Positions 11,189-22,400 of a DNA stretch of 64,000 bases are shown here, one piece after another (position 1 is the first letter of the stretch; each line of letters opens with the position of its first letter). The position numbers and the translations under genes were made by a program. Under the pieces are notes generated by a model. It had not been told where the DNA came from. It worked only from the letters and a program-made list of their open reading frames with translations, and ran no database searches. The DNA is from Sacculina carcini (Eukaryota; Arthropoda; Thecostraca; Sacculinidae), in assembly GCA_916048095.2 (NCBI GenBank), contig OU696572.1:5909362-5973361 (forward strand). The letters are read 5' to 3'.

Positions 11189-13253
11189 AATAAACCGGTC
11201 TGTTTTCGTGACACTGATGAACTGGACACGGAAACGCATGGCGCCGAGACGAAGTACATTAACATTGTCTCGACAATATGCGCCCATTTCACGGCGGAAA
11301 TCATATGTCTTGCCAACTTGACTGGCATGCCAGGTCAGAAACTCGTCGGTCGACCGACATACGATCCGCATCAAACAAATCGACTGTCGGGAACTGTCCA
11401 ACATAGGATTGGTGATCAGGAGTGTTATCGTCGTGTGAGGAAAGAAACCTTTACGGACAGAAATATTGAAAGTTTTGGAAAACATAGCGAGAGGCATAGG
11501 CAGGAAACTGAACGAATCAAGGAAATGATGTTTGGAGTTGGGAAATTTGATGGAGAGGATTTTTCTACCGTTCATTATGAGATCTGGCAACATTCCCTGA
11601 CTGAACGCATATTCCACGTCCAAGTTGTTGTCATAGCTTTGTGCGTAATGCGCTATGACTTTTGCTTGATCGTTGGAAAACAGCCATCGACCAAAGTCCT
11701 GCAGCGTATTCGGTCCGAAGAATACAAACTCATGCTGGTTAGTGCCGCAAACAGAGCAAGGATCGGAGATATTCTCGAAGCAAGCAGAACAGCAAATCTG
11801 ACACACGCAATAATTGGGAACATGACGGTTAGATTCAGGGATATTCATGCACTCGAAATCATAGAATATATACAATTGTTTTTGATTAATTGCAGCAGGT
11901 TTAAGCGGCTGCAGAAAGCATCGGTGTGGGTGGTGGAAATATCCTGCTTCGCGACCCGCTCCGTACAAAATGGACACAAGTATGTCCCATACACATGATG
12001 TTTTTTAGTGTGATTTGTACGTGACGTCACCACAAGTACGACATCCACGGCGCACACAACAACGAACATTCTTGTGGGCCGCGAAACAAGAGGCTGAAAT
12101 GAAATTCAAATTACAATCGGGACAGTGGACCAGAGCACCTTCCCTCACACATTTTGTGGGTGATCCGCAGTCGCAGCAGCCTCCGGCACAGGTGTGTTCA
12201 TTTTTGTGTATGTACGGTGTTTGACAGTGGTGGCAAAAGTAGAGTGTGGAAAGGAATGCAGTGATTGAAGTGATTACGTCAAAATGTTCGTGCGTGTGAT
12301 ACAGGTACAGGTGTGTGTTTCCCGTGCCGGAGGTGTGTACGTGTTTGTGCATGTGTTCTGAAGAGTAAATGTGTACTGTGTAGTCGTGCAGGTGTTTTAT
12401 GAAAATGTCCACTTCCCTTGTCCCCATCCGTGCCGTCCAGTCCAGCTGCGATGTCATGAACAGCTGTTGGGCCTCCTCCTGAAACGAATTCGTTCTTTCC
12501 TCCAATCTCTTAATTTTTTGTCGGTGTCGTGCACTTTTGTCTGTGTTGTTGTGTATGTACATGGCTGTATATGTATGTAGCTGGCAGGGCTCGTGGTAGA
12601 CAGTGAGTCCCGGCAATCCGAAAGAAACATTTCTTGTTGGTAAACCAGGAATTCACGTCTCCCTTGAGCTTTAGCCTAGCAGCTCCGTGAATGTCAATGC
12701 CCCTGGTTGATTGTTGTTTGATGTGTGTAACTGTGAGGTGTAATGTGGAGTTGTTGCTGATGAATGACGCGTTTGACTGTGCGATGGATTCGAGCCTTCA
12801 AATAAACAAACAATCAAATTCATTTTTTAATTTGATTATTTAATCTCGTAAATAAAATATAGTAAATAAAACAAAATAAAAATACAAAAACGCTTACCTT
12901 TTTGACAAAAATGACGCGTCGAAATCTCTGATGCGCCGAGGCACCAGGTATGCGTCCTGCTTGTAGTCGGCGTTGCGCAGAATAATTCCCACATAATACT
13001 CAGGGTCCACTCCTTGGAGCACCTGACCCAACACAGCGTAGATGGTCGCCTCAATTGAAGCAATTGCTCCAATGACGGTGTCGGGCTCCGTAAAGTTGAG
13101 CTCCAGGTGATACGATTTGCTTTGAGCTCTGAATCGCCGAACGTACCTTGAGCTCACATCTTGCAAAACACATCGGATATTGCTGACCTCGGCAGTGTCT
13201 CCACGCTTCATTGGTGCACCGTCGTCCTCACTCAACCGATGCTTTGCAGCCAT
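11189..13253 (-). pseudogene. Polinton/Maverick-type protein-primed DNA polymerase B, amino half, split and truncated
   Basis: Reads right to left. Exon 1 (13253-12898, starts MAAKHRLSED) has the weak amino-terminal domain of such polymerases. It ends at a clear donor AG|GTAAGC at 12897, and the acceptor TTTGAAG lies at 12797-12796 (102-bp intron), conserving the frame. Exon 2 carries HCLPRALPA, the 'LCL.RAl' motif, then a shift of frame. The next frame (to 12005) has zinc-finger cysteines CHHC...HKNEHTC and CPDC. After another frame change, 11977-11189 shows the exonuclease motifs: YDFEC (Exo I), HYAQSYDNN (Exo II region) and YCRDNVNVL (Exo III). The palm and thumb are missing, because piggyBac sequence starts at about 11188. 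A fossil, not a working polymerase. Confidence 0.8.
12796..12897 (-). other. 102-bp intron in the Polinton-type polymerase
   Basis: On the minus strand the donor is AAAAAG|GTAAGCG and the acceptor is TTGATTGTTTGTTTATTTGAAG|G, with a pyrimidine-rich run before it. The reading frame continues across it. Length and signals are typical of animal introns. Confidence 0.7.
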
Positions 13254-13384
13254 CTTTCTCCGAAACAATATGGCAGCGGATAAAACAAACACGAAAAAAC
13301 ACTGGAGCTCTAAAGACCGACCCGCACGCGACAAACGATGAAACGAAATGACAGATGTGCACTGACTCGACAATAAATATACTC

Positions 13385-13845
13385 TGGATGATGACGTCAG
13401 CGCATGCGCAGTATATCAAAAACATGCACCTGCATGCACTGTTATCATACAACGTCATCAACTGCGCAGTTTATTGACAACATTCCCCCACAGACTGGCA
13501 CCATCTCAAGGTCACTTTGGCTGATACAATGCACACACCATGATACCATGCTGACGTCAGCACTGCATTCCTTCACAACGTAAAAGTACATCGCACCTGC
13601 ATGCACTCTAATCATACAACGTCATCAACTGTGCAGTACATCAAACACATTCCCCGACAGCCTGGCGCCATCTCAAGGTCATCTTGGTTGATGCAATGCA
13701 CACACCATGATAGCATGCTGACGCCTGCGCATGCGCAGTGTATAAAACATTTCCCGACTGACTGGCGCCATCTCAAGGTCACCTTGGATGATGCACAATC
13801 ACGCACCGTGCACGTGATAACGTGCTGACGTCTGCGCATGCGCAG
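13385..13845. repeat. Tandem CRE / NRF-1-like promoter-type repeats
   Basis: Two near-full units (about 163-bp period) and one shorter unit share acctgcatgcact, cgtcatcaact, tggCgccatctcaaggtca and gcacacaccatgata. TGACGTCA occurs at 13392-13399 and 13552-13559. The self-complementary GCGCATGCGC occurs at 13400-13409, 13727-13736 and 13834-13843. It lies directly upstream of the minus-strand polymerase, so a promoter or terminal-repeat role is possible. Confidence 0.75.
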
Positions 13846-13854
13846 TTTGTATCA

Positions 13855-14160
13855 TAACCTAATATAATTTACATTAATATACCCAATACGCGCGCCACAA
13901 TTGTATCATGTGCGTCACAAGTGTCTCACAATTCTCTAAATTTATTTAATTAGCATAACCAAATATAATAAACATTAATATACCCAATACACGCGCCACA
14001 ATTGTATCATGTGCGCCGCATTTGTCTCACAATTCTCTAAATTAATTTTATTAGCATAACCAAATATTATATACATTAATATATCCAATACGAGCGTCAC
14101 AATTGTATCATGTGCGCAGCATTTGTCTAACAATTCTCTAAATTTATTTAACTGTACACT
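13855..14160. repeat. 101-bp tandem repeat, three units
   Basis: cacaattgtatcatgtgcg recurs at 13896, 13997 and 14098, giving a constant 101-bp period. Units share attaatataYccaata and ctcacaattctctaaat. No coding content. Confidence 0.92.
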
Positions 14161-14162
14161 CA

Positions 14163-14484
14163 TGCTTGCGCACTATATATACCACATATAAACCATCTCT
14201 CTTGAACCTCTACATTGGCCGAACTGCGTAAAACTCTTCTCGAAACCCCGAGGACCTCGGTTCGAATCCCAGACAGGTAAATACTTTCTTCACTCACTCG
14301 ACACTACACTCTACACACAAATAATCGAGTAAATAAAAGTAAAAAATTAGTAAAGTAAAAGTAAATAATTAGTAAAAAATAAAAAATAAAAATAAATAAA
14401 ATAATAAAAATAAAATAAAATAAAATAAAAATAAAATGAAAATAAAATAAATACAATAAATACAATAAATGAAATAAACTCAAA
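14163..14484 (+). repeat. tRNA-related SINE-like unit with A-rich tail
   Basis: An A-box-like TGGCCGAACTGCG at 14216 and a perfect B box GGTTCGAATCC at 14259-14269 are spaced like a Pol III promoter. They are followed by about 150 bases of A-rich AAATA/AAAAT repeats ending near 14484. The flanks of the boxes cannot form an acceptor stem, so it is not a tRNA gene. A tRNA-derived SINE is the best reading. Confidence 0.45.
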
Positions 14485-14567
14485 TAAAATGATTCAAATA
14501 TGTATGGATGTCGCTGCTGCGTTCACATGTACCAACGTTCACCATAAATGGCACCACTTCAGGTCAG

Positions 14568-14636
14568 GTCAGGTATAGGCGGCACCACTGGTCAGGTATA
14601 GAAAGCGCCACTAGTCAAGTATAGAGGGCGCCACTT
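14568..14636. repeat. 23-bp x3 tandem repeat
   Basis: Three units of the type gtcaggtataggcggcaccac with small changes. Confidence 0.85.
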
Positions 14637-14761
14637 TTGGTGGGGGAACCTATGACGTCAGAAGGGGGAGGGGAATGGGGGAGGTGTATGACTTAGACCA
14701 TACTTACTTACTTGCCATACTTAGACCACGCCCACTTGTGACGTCATATATGTCACAAAGT

Positions 14762-14881
14762 GTATCGGCCTACTACTAATGTGCTATGGTTGATGATTGT
14801 ACAGTATATTTAATGAATTATTGTCCTAGGTTGATGATTGTACTGTACATTTGATGTATTAATGTGCTAAGGCTGATGATT
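14762..14881. repeat. Left remnant of the 41-bp minisatellite
   Basis: About three units of the array that resumes at 24895. The intervening 10 kb is the LTR element inserted into the array. The last five bases (TGATT, 14877-14881) are duplicated at 24895-24899 as the target-site duplication. Confidence 0.9.
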
Positions 14882-15342
14882 TGTGCTTTTGATTCTTCCA
14901 TGATTTGCTCTTCCAACACTGATAAACACTGAAATGTATATATTGCAGAATAATGAAGATGAAGGAAATTAACTTGCAGCAACACAATTAACAACAGTCA
15001 ATGTACTACCACTAGCACACGCTCGCTATATCCCGTCTATCCCTGTCCCGTACACGTTACATCCTGCACACCCACTCCCTGTCACCTCCCGACGCCAATT
15101 CCCCCAGGTCGCTGACCTTTTCTTGCTCGCACACACGGCGCATGCGCAACACCAGCCAATAGCAAACAAGCACGCCTGTGACGTCACTAAGGACGCGCAC
15201 GAAGGCACAGAACACGCACGCCAGCACAAACACACGATCATTCGCTCCTAACATAAATCACACAACCAATGAAACAGTTAATGATTAAATACTTACTCAC
15301 ATTGTATCATCAACAAAATATACAATATTCACTGCTGCCACA
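14882..15342 (-). repeat. 3' LTR of the 14.9-24.9 kb element
   Basis: In element orientation it begins TGTGGCAGCAGTGAATATTG and ends GAATCAAAAGCACA (TG...CA). It contains a CRE-like TGACGTCA and GCGCATGCGC. A purine-rich AGGTGGAG precedes it as a likely polypurine tract. Confidence 0.9.
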
Positions 15343-15349
15343 ACTCCAC

Positions 15350-16098
15350 CTGATTCTCAAGAATCACACAAGTAACACTGGCTCTGTTGACAAATTCTTT
15401 CGCTTCTCCGTAGTAGATTTTCTTCTAGCGCAGGTGCACAGGCCGAGGAAGATGTATATAGTTCCAGCGGATTAGTTCCCCGAATCCATACGTTCAATGG
15501 AGGTTGGCCTGACAGATCCGCTCCAGCTTGTTGTCTTGAAAGTGTCAATTTATTTTGTCTATATCGAGGTCTCACGTCCGCACAGTGGTACAGAACGCCG
15601 CCAACCTCCATCGCACGCTCTGATATATCAGACTTCACCACTCCTCGATCAGAAGTCTTGACGCATCATGTCCCTGGATTTCTTACCCAAATATTTTCCC
15701 TGGGGCGATACCCGCTTCGTCGTTTCCTGGCGCTTGGTGCGCTTTTAGCTCCAATGTCAACGCTCTTCACTCGAGCGGTATGCCTATAAATATTGTTTAT
15801 CGGTGCTGAAAATTCCCGCACGTCGCCCTTAGACGAAAAATTATACCGGTAAACTGCTTCCAGCACGGAGCAACGACAGCGAGCCGAAATGGATTTGACC
15901 ATCCTGTGGCACCGTTCTACGATGTCATTGCCACGCGGCTCATAAGTCCAACGATAAAGAGGATTGACATTCCATTCAACTTGAAAACTCCGGAGCTCTC
16001 GACTGCCGACCTTTGTGCCGTTGTCGAAAAATACCTCATTAGGGGCACCGCGCTCTAGAAATACTTGATCCAGATGTTCAACAATACAGCGACTGTCA
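15350..16098 (-). pseudogene. Second half of the integrase, separated by the LINE
   Basis: Resumes exactly where the first half stops (target duplication ACAGCGACTGTCA, 16086-16098). It contains FLERGAPNEVFFDNGTKVGS with the second catalytic Asp (DNGT) and YEPRGNDIVERCHRMVK with the catalytic Glu (VERCHR). A basic carboxyl region ending near the LTR follows, with a LLRRSERI motif typical of integrase tails. A frame change lies near 15660. The element was probably already inactive when the LINE entered. Confidence 0.8.
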
Positions 16099-16180
16099 GC
16101 CCCCTGCGGCAGGGGGTTAGAATTCTGCCGCCGTAGCTGCCGCGTGTCGTAAAAGGCGACTAAAGGCAGACATGTCTGGA
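16099..16180 (+). promoter_or_regulatory. Structured 5' end of the LINE
   Basis: First bases form CCCCCTG-cgg-CAGGGGG. GCGGCAG (about 16106) can instead pair with CTGCCGC at about 16137. GTCG-taaaagg-CGAC (about 16146) is a second hairpin, followed by TAA and GGCAG, which can pair with an earlier CTGCC. This set of alternating helices recalls the HDV-like ribozymes at the 5' ends of several LINEs, but I could not fit every helix. Confidence 0.35.
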
Positions 16181-16752
16181 CAGGCCTCGGCCTGCTACCG
16201 GTAACATGTAACCCGGTACAACCAGCCGCATGGTCGGAATGTCGGCGACTAATCCGGTTCCCCACTGGCCTATGCCAGTGAGGAGGGTGGCCAGACACCC
16301 AGCAGGAAGAAAAACAAGACCTGTCAAAGAAAGGATGAGCTGTCTAGCAGCCAAGGGCCATCTGGAAACCCTCCCCCGTCGGATCGGCTAACAGGATCCT
16401 GGCCGCTGAGTGTCACGTCGCCCCGGGTATAGTGGTGGCGTGACGCAACACTCGTCTTTGGCCTGCGCGTCGAACCCCGACGGGCCGCTTTTTGGCTCCT
16501 CGACAGTGGAGAGAATGGTCCGACGCCGGCACGGATGGCCGGATAGGGCTCAAGAGGGTCAAGGGTGAGGTGCCTGGTGATCGAGGGGGGTCCCGCCCGG
16601 TGCAGTGTCCGCCGTTTGCAGTGGGGCTGCAGCTGCTGGGTCCAGATGGACCGGTGGGGGTCACTGGTCCGGGCCCGGTGCTGTAGCTCCCGCGGACTCG
16701 TACCGGGCGGAGCTCGCAGCGAGCTCCGCCCGGTAAGACAACGAAAAATCAC

Positions 16753-18384
16753 ATGGTTTTAAAACCCACAACCACCCCAACGGCTGGTCGTCCATCGGGC
16801 GATCGGCCACGGCCGCCGAAAGGTGGTCGTACTTTGAGACACGACCAGGACGACACTCGTGTTGCTCCGACTCCGATGGTATTGGTGTTTGCCAGCACCG
16901 ATGAGAAAATAAAACTGTCTGCATTGAAGCCGTTCCGTCGCATCGACGGTTTCAAAAACATTGGCGACGTGCCTGTCGAGACCAACAGACAACGTGATGG
17001 ATCGTTGATGTTTAAATACGGCACTGAGACGGCAGCAACCCGCGCGATAAAGGCGACTATGTTCCGTTATCGCGTAGGTACGGGCGAAAATAAGCGTTGG
17101 GTGAGCACCTCCATCTCGGTGTGTGCGCACTCGACAATTAACCACGCCAGAGGTGTTTTGTTCTGTCGCGCGTTAGAGGGCGTCGATGATGAAGAGATTT
17201 GCGACGGATTGGCATCACAGGGTGTCATCCGCGTGGAGCGCATCGTCCTACGGCGTGAGGGTAGCGAGGTGCCAACGCACTCTTTCTTCCTCACGTTTGA
17301 CGGTGCTGTTCTGCCGGACGACATCAAGATCGGTGACATCCGTCAGCGTATCCGAGTCCGCCGCTATGTGCCTAACCCGATGCGGTGCTACAGGTGCCAA
17401 CGCTTCGGACATACGAGCTCCCGCTGTAACCGTGCAGAGATCTGTGGACGTTGCTCATCCGAACGGCACACCGCTGCTGATTGCGAAGAAGACTATTTTT
17501 GTGTCAATTGCAGGAGCAGCGGTCATGCGTCCTCGTCGCGTGACTGCCCGGAATGGCTCAAAGAGAAAGAAATTCTGTCCATTCGCGCTGCCCAGCGCTG
17601 CAGTTTTGGCGAGGCGCGTGCTGTGTATCGCAGCTCGCATCCATCAGGCCCGTCCTATGTCGGCGTAATTACGAAGTCAGCTCAACCTCCACAGTCTGTC
17701 GACTCGTTTCTGGAAAAGCTGACTGTTGCAGATTTTCTGAAGCTGGCTGGACGAATGGGTCTCAAGCTGGTCGTACCTGAGGCTGACAGCCGTCAAACAG
17801 AATCCACACCGGTTGATCGGCGGCCTGAGGAGACTGCCGTGTCGCGGTCGCCAACGGCCGCACCTCAGCGGTCCCATGCGTCCGCGACCCAGCGGCCCCA
17901 GACGGCCGCATCCCAGCGGCCCAAGGCGGCCGCTCCCCAGCAGCCTGAAAAGGCAGCCAGACCTCAGCGGGTCGCCGATGGGCCGGTCAACCGGCCGACG
18001 GACCGTGCTGGCAAATCGGCAGCGATGCCGGTTAGTCAGGGCGGCAAAAAACCGGCCGCTCAGCAGGCTTCCAGTCCAGCAGAGCGGTCGTCTCCGAGCC
18101 GGAGGAAATCCGGAGACTGGACGGTGGTTCAGCACAAGAGCCGCCGTTCGGTCAAGTCAGCCTCGCCGAGGAGTGACCGGCGATCATCTCCCGGTCACAA
18201 AGCGAGCGCGGTCTATGCATCTCCGCGCTCGGCGGTTGCTAGCGCACCGCCATCCGCGCACGACGGAGCGACTCCCACCACTGCCATGGAGGTGGAGAGT
18301 TCCTCTAAGCGGAAGCTCTCGGCCTCTCTAAGTGGGTCCCCACCTGTCGCGGAGAGAGGACGATCGGCCAAGCGATGCGATTAG
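16753..18384 (+). CDS. LINE ORF1 protein (gag-like, zinc knuckles)
   Basis: 543 codons, uninterrupted. ORF1 proteins of I/Jockey-type LINEs bind their own RNA and form the transposition particle. After a basic, low-complexity amino end, residues about 40-200 have the look of the ORF1 RRM-like core. Residues about 214-270 carry three cysteine-rich knuckles: CYRCQRFGHTSSRC, CGRCSSERHTAADC and CVNCRSSGHASSSRDC. The carboxyl third is Ala/Pro/Gln/Arg-rich with repeated 'QRP.AA' units (for example SQRPKAAAPQQPEKAA). The start was chosen as the first ATG of the open frame, with an in-frame ATG 42 codons later as an alternative. The only uninterrupted LINE reading frame in the window. Confidence 0.85.
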   Translation: MVLKPTTTPTAGRPSGDRPRPPKGGRTLRHDQDDTRVAPTPMVLVFASTDEKIKLSALKPFRRIDGFKNIGDVPVETNRQRDGSLMFKYGTETAATRAIKATMFRYRVGTGENKRWVSTSISVCAHSTINHARGVLFCRALEGVDDEEICDGLASQGVIRVERIVLRREGSEVPTHSFFLTFDGAVLPDDIKIGDIRQRIRVRRYVPNPMRCYRCQRFGHTSSRCNRAEICGRCSSERHTAADCEEDYFCVNCRSSGHASSSRDCPEWLKEKEILSIRAAQRCSFGEARAVYRSSHPSGPSYVGVITKSAQPPQSVDSFLEKLTVADFLKLAGRMGLKLVVPEADSRQTESTPVDRRPEETAVSRSPTAAPQRSHASATQRPQTAASQRPKAAAPQQPEKAARPQRVADGPVNRPTDRAGKSAAMPVSQGGKKPAAQQASSPAERSSPSRRKSGDWTVVQHKSRRSVKSASPRSDRRSSPGHKASAVYASPRSAVASAPPSAHDGATPTTAMEVESSSKRKLSASLSGSPPVAERGRSAKRCD

Positions 18385-18429
18385 GTACCTGTGCTACCTG
18401 GTTTTCAGTGTATATGTGCCTTTTTAACG

Positions 18430-19395
18430 GGAGTATATTATTATTATTATTATTATTAATTACAGGCAAATCCAGTAGCATGGGAAGAGTGCAAGCACTA
18501 TTACCACCCTAAGGTGGCCCCATGTACCGGAAGCGCCCAAAAGATTCAGAGAGAAAGAGAGTTCGAAGAGAAAAAAGTCTAGAAAGAGATTTGGAAAGAA
18601 AATAATAAAAAAATAACAATAAATAATAAACCATCATCCGATAACAATCCATAATGTCACTCCGCCCACGCTCCTCAATAAATAATAACAATCAACAATA
18701 ATTATGTGATTCAGTAAATAACAGCCATCAATAAATAAGAATAAATATTAACAAATAAGTGATAAATAACAATCAAGAACAATACATATGATTCAATAAG
18801 AAACATCCAACAATAAATATAAATATGATTCAATAAGTAACAACAATACAAATAAATATGATTCAATAAACAATAACACCAATAAATATGATTCAATAAA
18901 CAACAACAACAATAAATACGATTCAATAAACAGCAAAAACAATAAATATGATTCAATAAACAACAACAACAATAAATATGACTCAATAAACAGCAACAAC
19001 AATAAATATGATTCAATAAACAACAACAGCCAAAAAGTAAAAGTATAATTTAATAAATAACAACAACCAATAATAGATAGTAATAAATAGAGAGTAAAAT
19101 AGGAATAAATATAAATAAATAGAAAATAAATAACAATAAATATGAATAAATATACAATTAATAAGACTCAACAGTCAATTCCGCTCTTTCAGTAGCATTT
19201 CATTTACTTTGGCCTTGAATTTGTTCAAATTGTTCTGCGAGAAAGCCTCCTCCTTCAACGTGTTCCAAGTAGACACAGTGGCCGGAAGAAAGCAACGTTG
19301 GAAGTGTTTTGTACGACAACGAATTGGAGCCATGCACTGGGAATGCTGTTTGGATGTAAACCGTGTGCTTCTTGCTGCCACGAAATCATCAGGAA
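18430..19395 (-). mobile_element. 5'-truncated LINE inserted between ORF1 and ORF2
   Basis: The minus-strand frame 19381-19175 ends in the typical CR1/L2-like 'WN.L..E......FK.....L' carboxyl pattern (LPATVSTWNTLKEEAFSQN, then FKAKVNEMLL). A long 3' UTR that includes a minisatellite follows. On the minus strand the element ends in an (AAT)n tail at 18432-18457. So this is a roughly 960-bp insertion in antisense orientation in the spacer between the host LINE's two ORFs, where it spares both. Confidence 0.7.
18714..19030. repeat. About 30-bp minisatellite in the nested LINE 3' UTR
   Basis: Eight to nine units of the type aataaatatgattcaataaa plus caacaacaac. The Leu/Cys/Tyr-rich open frames here are artefacts of the repeat. 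Confidence 0.9.
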
Positions 19396-19436
19396 TTGAC
19401 TTGATATTTGTATTTTATTCTACTATATTTATTTTT

Positions 19437-22400
19437 ATGTCTATTTTACAATGGAATATTAGAGGTATTAGACCGAATTTTAATAATTTACTGCTTATTT
19501 TACACTCCCGACAACCATCGATTTTAGCAATACAGGAGACTAAGCTTTTAACTTCTTCGTATTTTAGTATTCATGGTTTTAATGTTTTTAGACATGATAA
19601 TCCTAGCTCGACTATAGCCCATGGCGGGGTTATGCTGGCTGTTCGCACAAGTGTACCCTGTCGCCGCCTGCATGTTCCGTCAGATTTGCAGGTGGTTGCG
19701 GTTCGGTGCTGGCTGGGTGGTAGGGAGGTGAGTGTGTGCTCAGTGTACCTGCCACCTGGTCGCCCGTTCCCAAGGGCGGACGTCGAGTTTTTAATTAGTT
19801 CACTTCCACCCCCTTTTTACGTGTCAGGCGATTTTAATGCTCACAGCTCCTTTTGGGGTTGTGATGCATATTGTAGCCGTGGTTTTATTATGGAGGATAT
19901 TTTAACTGTTTTAGACATAGGTATTTTAAACACAGGCACATATACGCATTGCACCATGCCATCGGGAAGCATGTCCGCTCTGGACCTCAGTCTGTGCAGT
20001 CCCAGTCTGCAGGCATCCACGAGCTGGACCGTCGAGAACAGTCTGTATGGGAGTGATCACTTCCCTATATGGATCTGTCTCAATGAGGTACCTAGGTTGG
20101 GAGCATGACCACCGAGATGGAATTTCAAACGAGCTGATTGGGTCCGCTATGATTGCTTGACACTGGAAGCCATGGGCATCCCCACAATTCGACCCAGCGT
20201 CGAAGGTTTTACTGAGGCTATTGTCACCTGTGCAAAACAGAGCATTCCGAGCACAGCATCGCGTCCCCGGCGGCGTCCTGTTCCCTGGTGGACAGACGCG
20301 TGTTCTGCGGCGTTGCGAGAGCGACGTCGTTGCTGGGGTCGCTTCCGGCGCAACAGCACGATGGCAAACATGCTTTGCTTTCGCCACGCTCGCGCACAAG
20401 CTCGATGGACCTTTCGCGAGACGAAGCGGGCCTCGTGGGTGTCCTATGTGTCCAGCATTAATCGGCATTGTCCTATATCCACCATATGGGACCGTATAAA
20501 GCGCATCTCTAGGAAGTACTGTCCCACTCCTCTGCCTTCTCTGAAGATCAGTGGCGTGGACGTGATATATCCGGAGCATGTTGCTGACGAAATTGGCCGA
20601 TATTTAGCGGAGCGCTGTCGTGCAAACGTAGACGACCCTGATTTTGCGGCGATCAAACAGCAGTGCGAGAGATTACCCGTTGATTTCTACACCAGCTGTC
20701 AGCTGCCAATCAACAGCGATTTTTCTGCATCTGAGCTGAGAACAGCCTTGCGATCGCTTCGCGATGTGGCTGAAGGCCCTGATGGGGTGCACAACCTCAT
20801 GCTGAAACGTCTGTCGCCCGCAGTGCTGTCCACCTTGCTGCAGGTCTTCAATGATCTGTGGAATGGTTGGCAGTTTCCGGCCTCCTGGCGACGGGCAATC
20901 GTGATACCCATCATGAAGCAGGGCAAATCGGGCGATCACCCGTCTGACTATCGCCCGATATCGCTTACCTCCAGTCTCTGCAAACTGTTTGAGAAAATGG
21001 TTTGCAGACGGCTGGTATGGTTTCTGGAACGCGGTCGGCTGTTCAATGATGCTCAGTGCGGATTTCGCCAGGGCTGCTCAACGTTAGACCACTTAGTCAC
21101 CATTGACTCTCGCGTACGTGAAAGTTTCACGCGAGGTCACCACGTCGGGGCGATATTCTTTGACATCGAAAAGGCATATGACACCACATGGCGACATGGT
21201 ATTCTTCGCAAACTGCATCGCTGTGGTGTCAGAGGCAACATGGGAAGGTTCGTACACAATTTCCTTTTGCACCGCACATTCTGCGTGCGTGTGGGGAACT
21301 CCCTGTCTCGTTCGTTCGATCAGGCAGAAGGCGTTCCACAGGGTAGTGTGCTCAGCGTGGCCTTTTTTGCCATAATGATCAACGACATTGACAATCATTT
21401 GCCTCCCTCGATTGGACGGTCTCTATTTGTCGACGACTTCACCATATGGTGTTCTTCCCGCAAACCTGTTGCTGTCCAGCGTCAACTGCAGCTGGCGGTG
21501 AATAAAATAGAGACTTGGGGAACGCGTAACGGCTTCTGCTTCTCGACGTCCAAAACGGTCGGTGTACACTTCTGCCGCCGTCGAGGTGCCTGCCCTGACA
21601 TGGAAGTGGAATTGTACGGCAGTGCTGTCTCATTCCAACGCACGGTTCGGTTTTTAGGGGTCACGTTGAACTCGCGCTTGACCTACACCGACCATATTTC
21701 ACAGCTGAGAAGCACATGTCTAAAGGCACTGAATGTGCTGAAGACTGTTTCCCGCATGCGGTATGGAGCAGATCGACAGTCCCTTCTCCTTCTGTACCGC
21801 TCGTTTGTCAGGTCGCGTCTCGATTACGCAAGCATCGTATATGATCTGGCTTCGGAGGCAAAAAGCCGGTTGAATGTCGTACACCACGCAGGGATACGCA
21901 TTGCCACCGGCACGTTTCGCACGTCGCCAATCGTCAGCCTCCTTGTTGAGGCTGATGAGGCTCTGCTGGCGCTCCGTCGTCAAGAGCTGGGCATGCGTTA
22001 TTCTTGCAAGCTGGCAAGCACCCATGAAAACCCCGCGTATGACGTGGTATTTTCCCAGCATGTGCCTGAGCAGCAGCACCTTCCAGGACCTCAGTGCTCT
22101 GTGCTGTTTTGCAGCAAAATGAAGGCACTGCTGGAGTCATGCGGGATGGGTGCTAACGACGTCCTCAGACAAGAATACACGGCGGAGTCACCCTGGGAAT
22201 TGGTCACACCCGAGGTTGACGTCTCGCTAGCAGCTCTGCCGAAACACCTTACAGTGCCCAGTGTGCTTCGCTCAAACACACTGGAGCGTATTCATTCTTA
22301 CGGACGGTATACTGCCGTGTACACTGATGGGTCTAAGTCGGCCAGTGGTGTGGGTTGTGCGTTTGTAAGTGGAGGTACGTGCCGCTCGAGCACGCTGCCA

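Noticed and set aside
12005-12224. Plus-strand frames opposite the polymerase
   Set aside because: Conserved zinc-finger and exonuclease motifs are on the minus strand only.
14209-14285. tRNA gene
   Set aside because: A and B boxes are present but no acceptor stem can form and the variable region does not fold.
18711-19026. Repetitive Leu/Cys/Tyr open frames on the minus strand
   Set aside because: They follow the roughly 30-bp minisatellite and have no protein motif.
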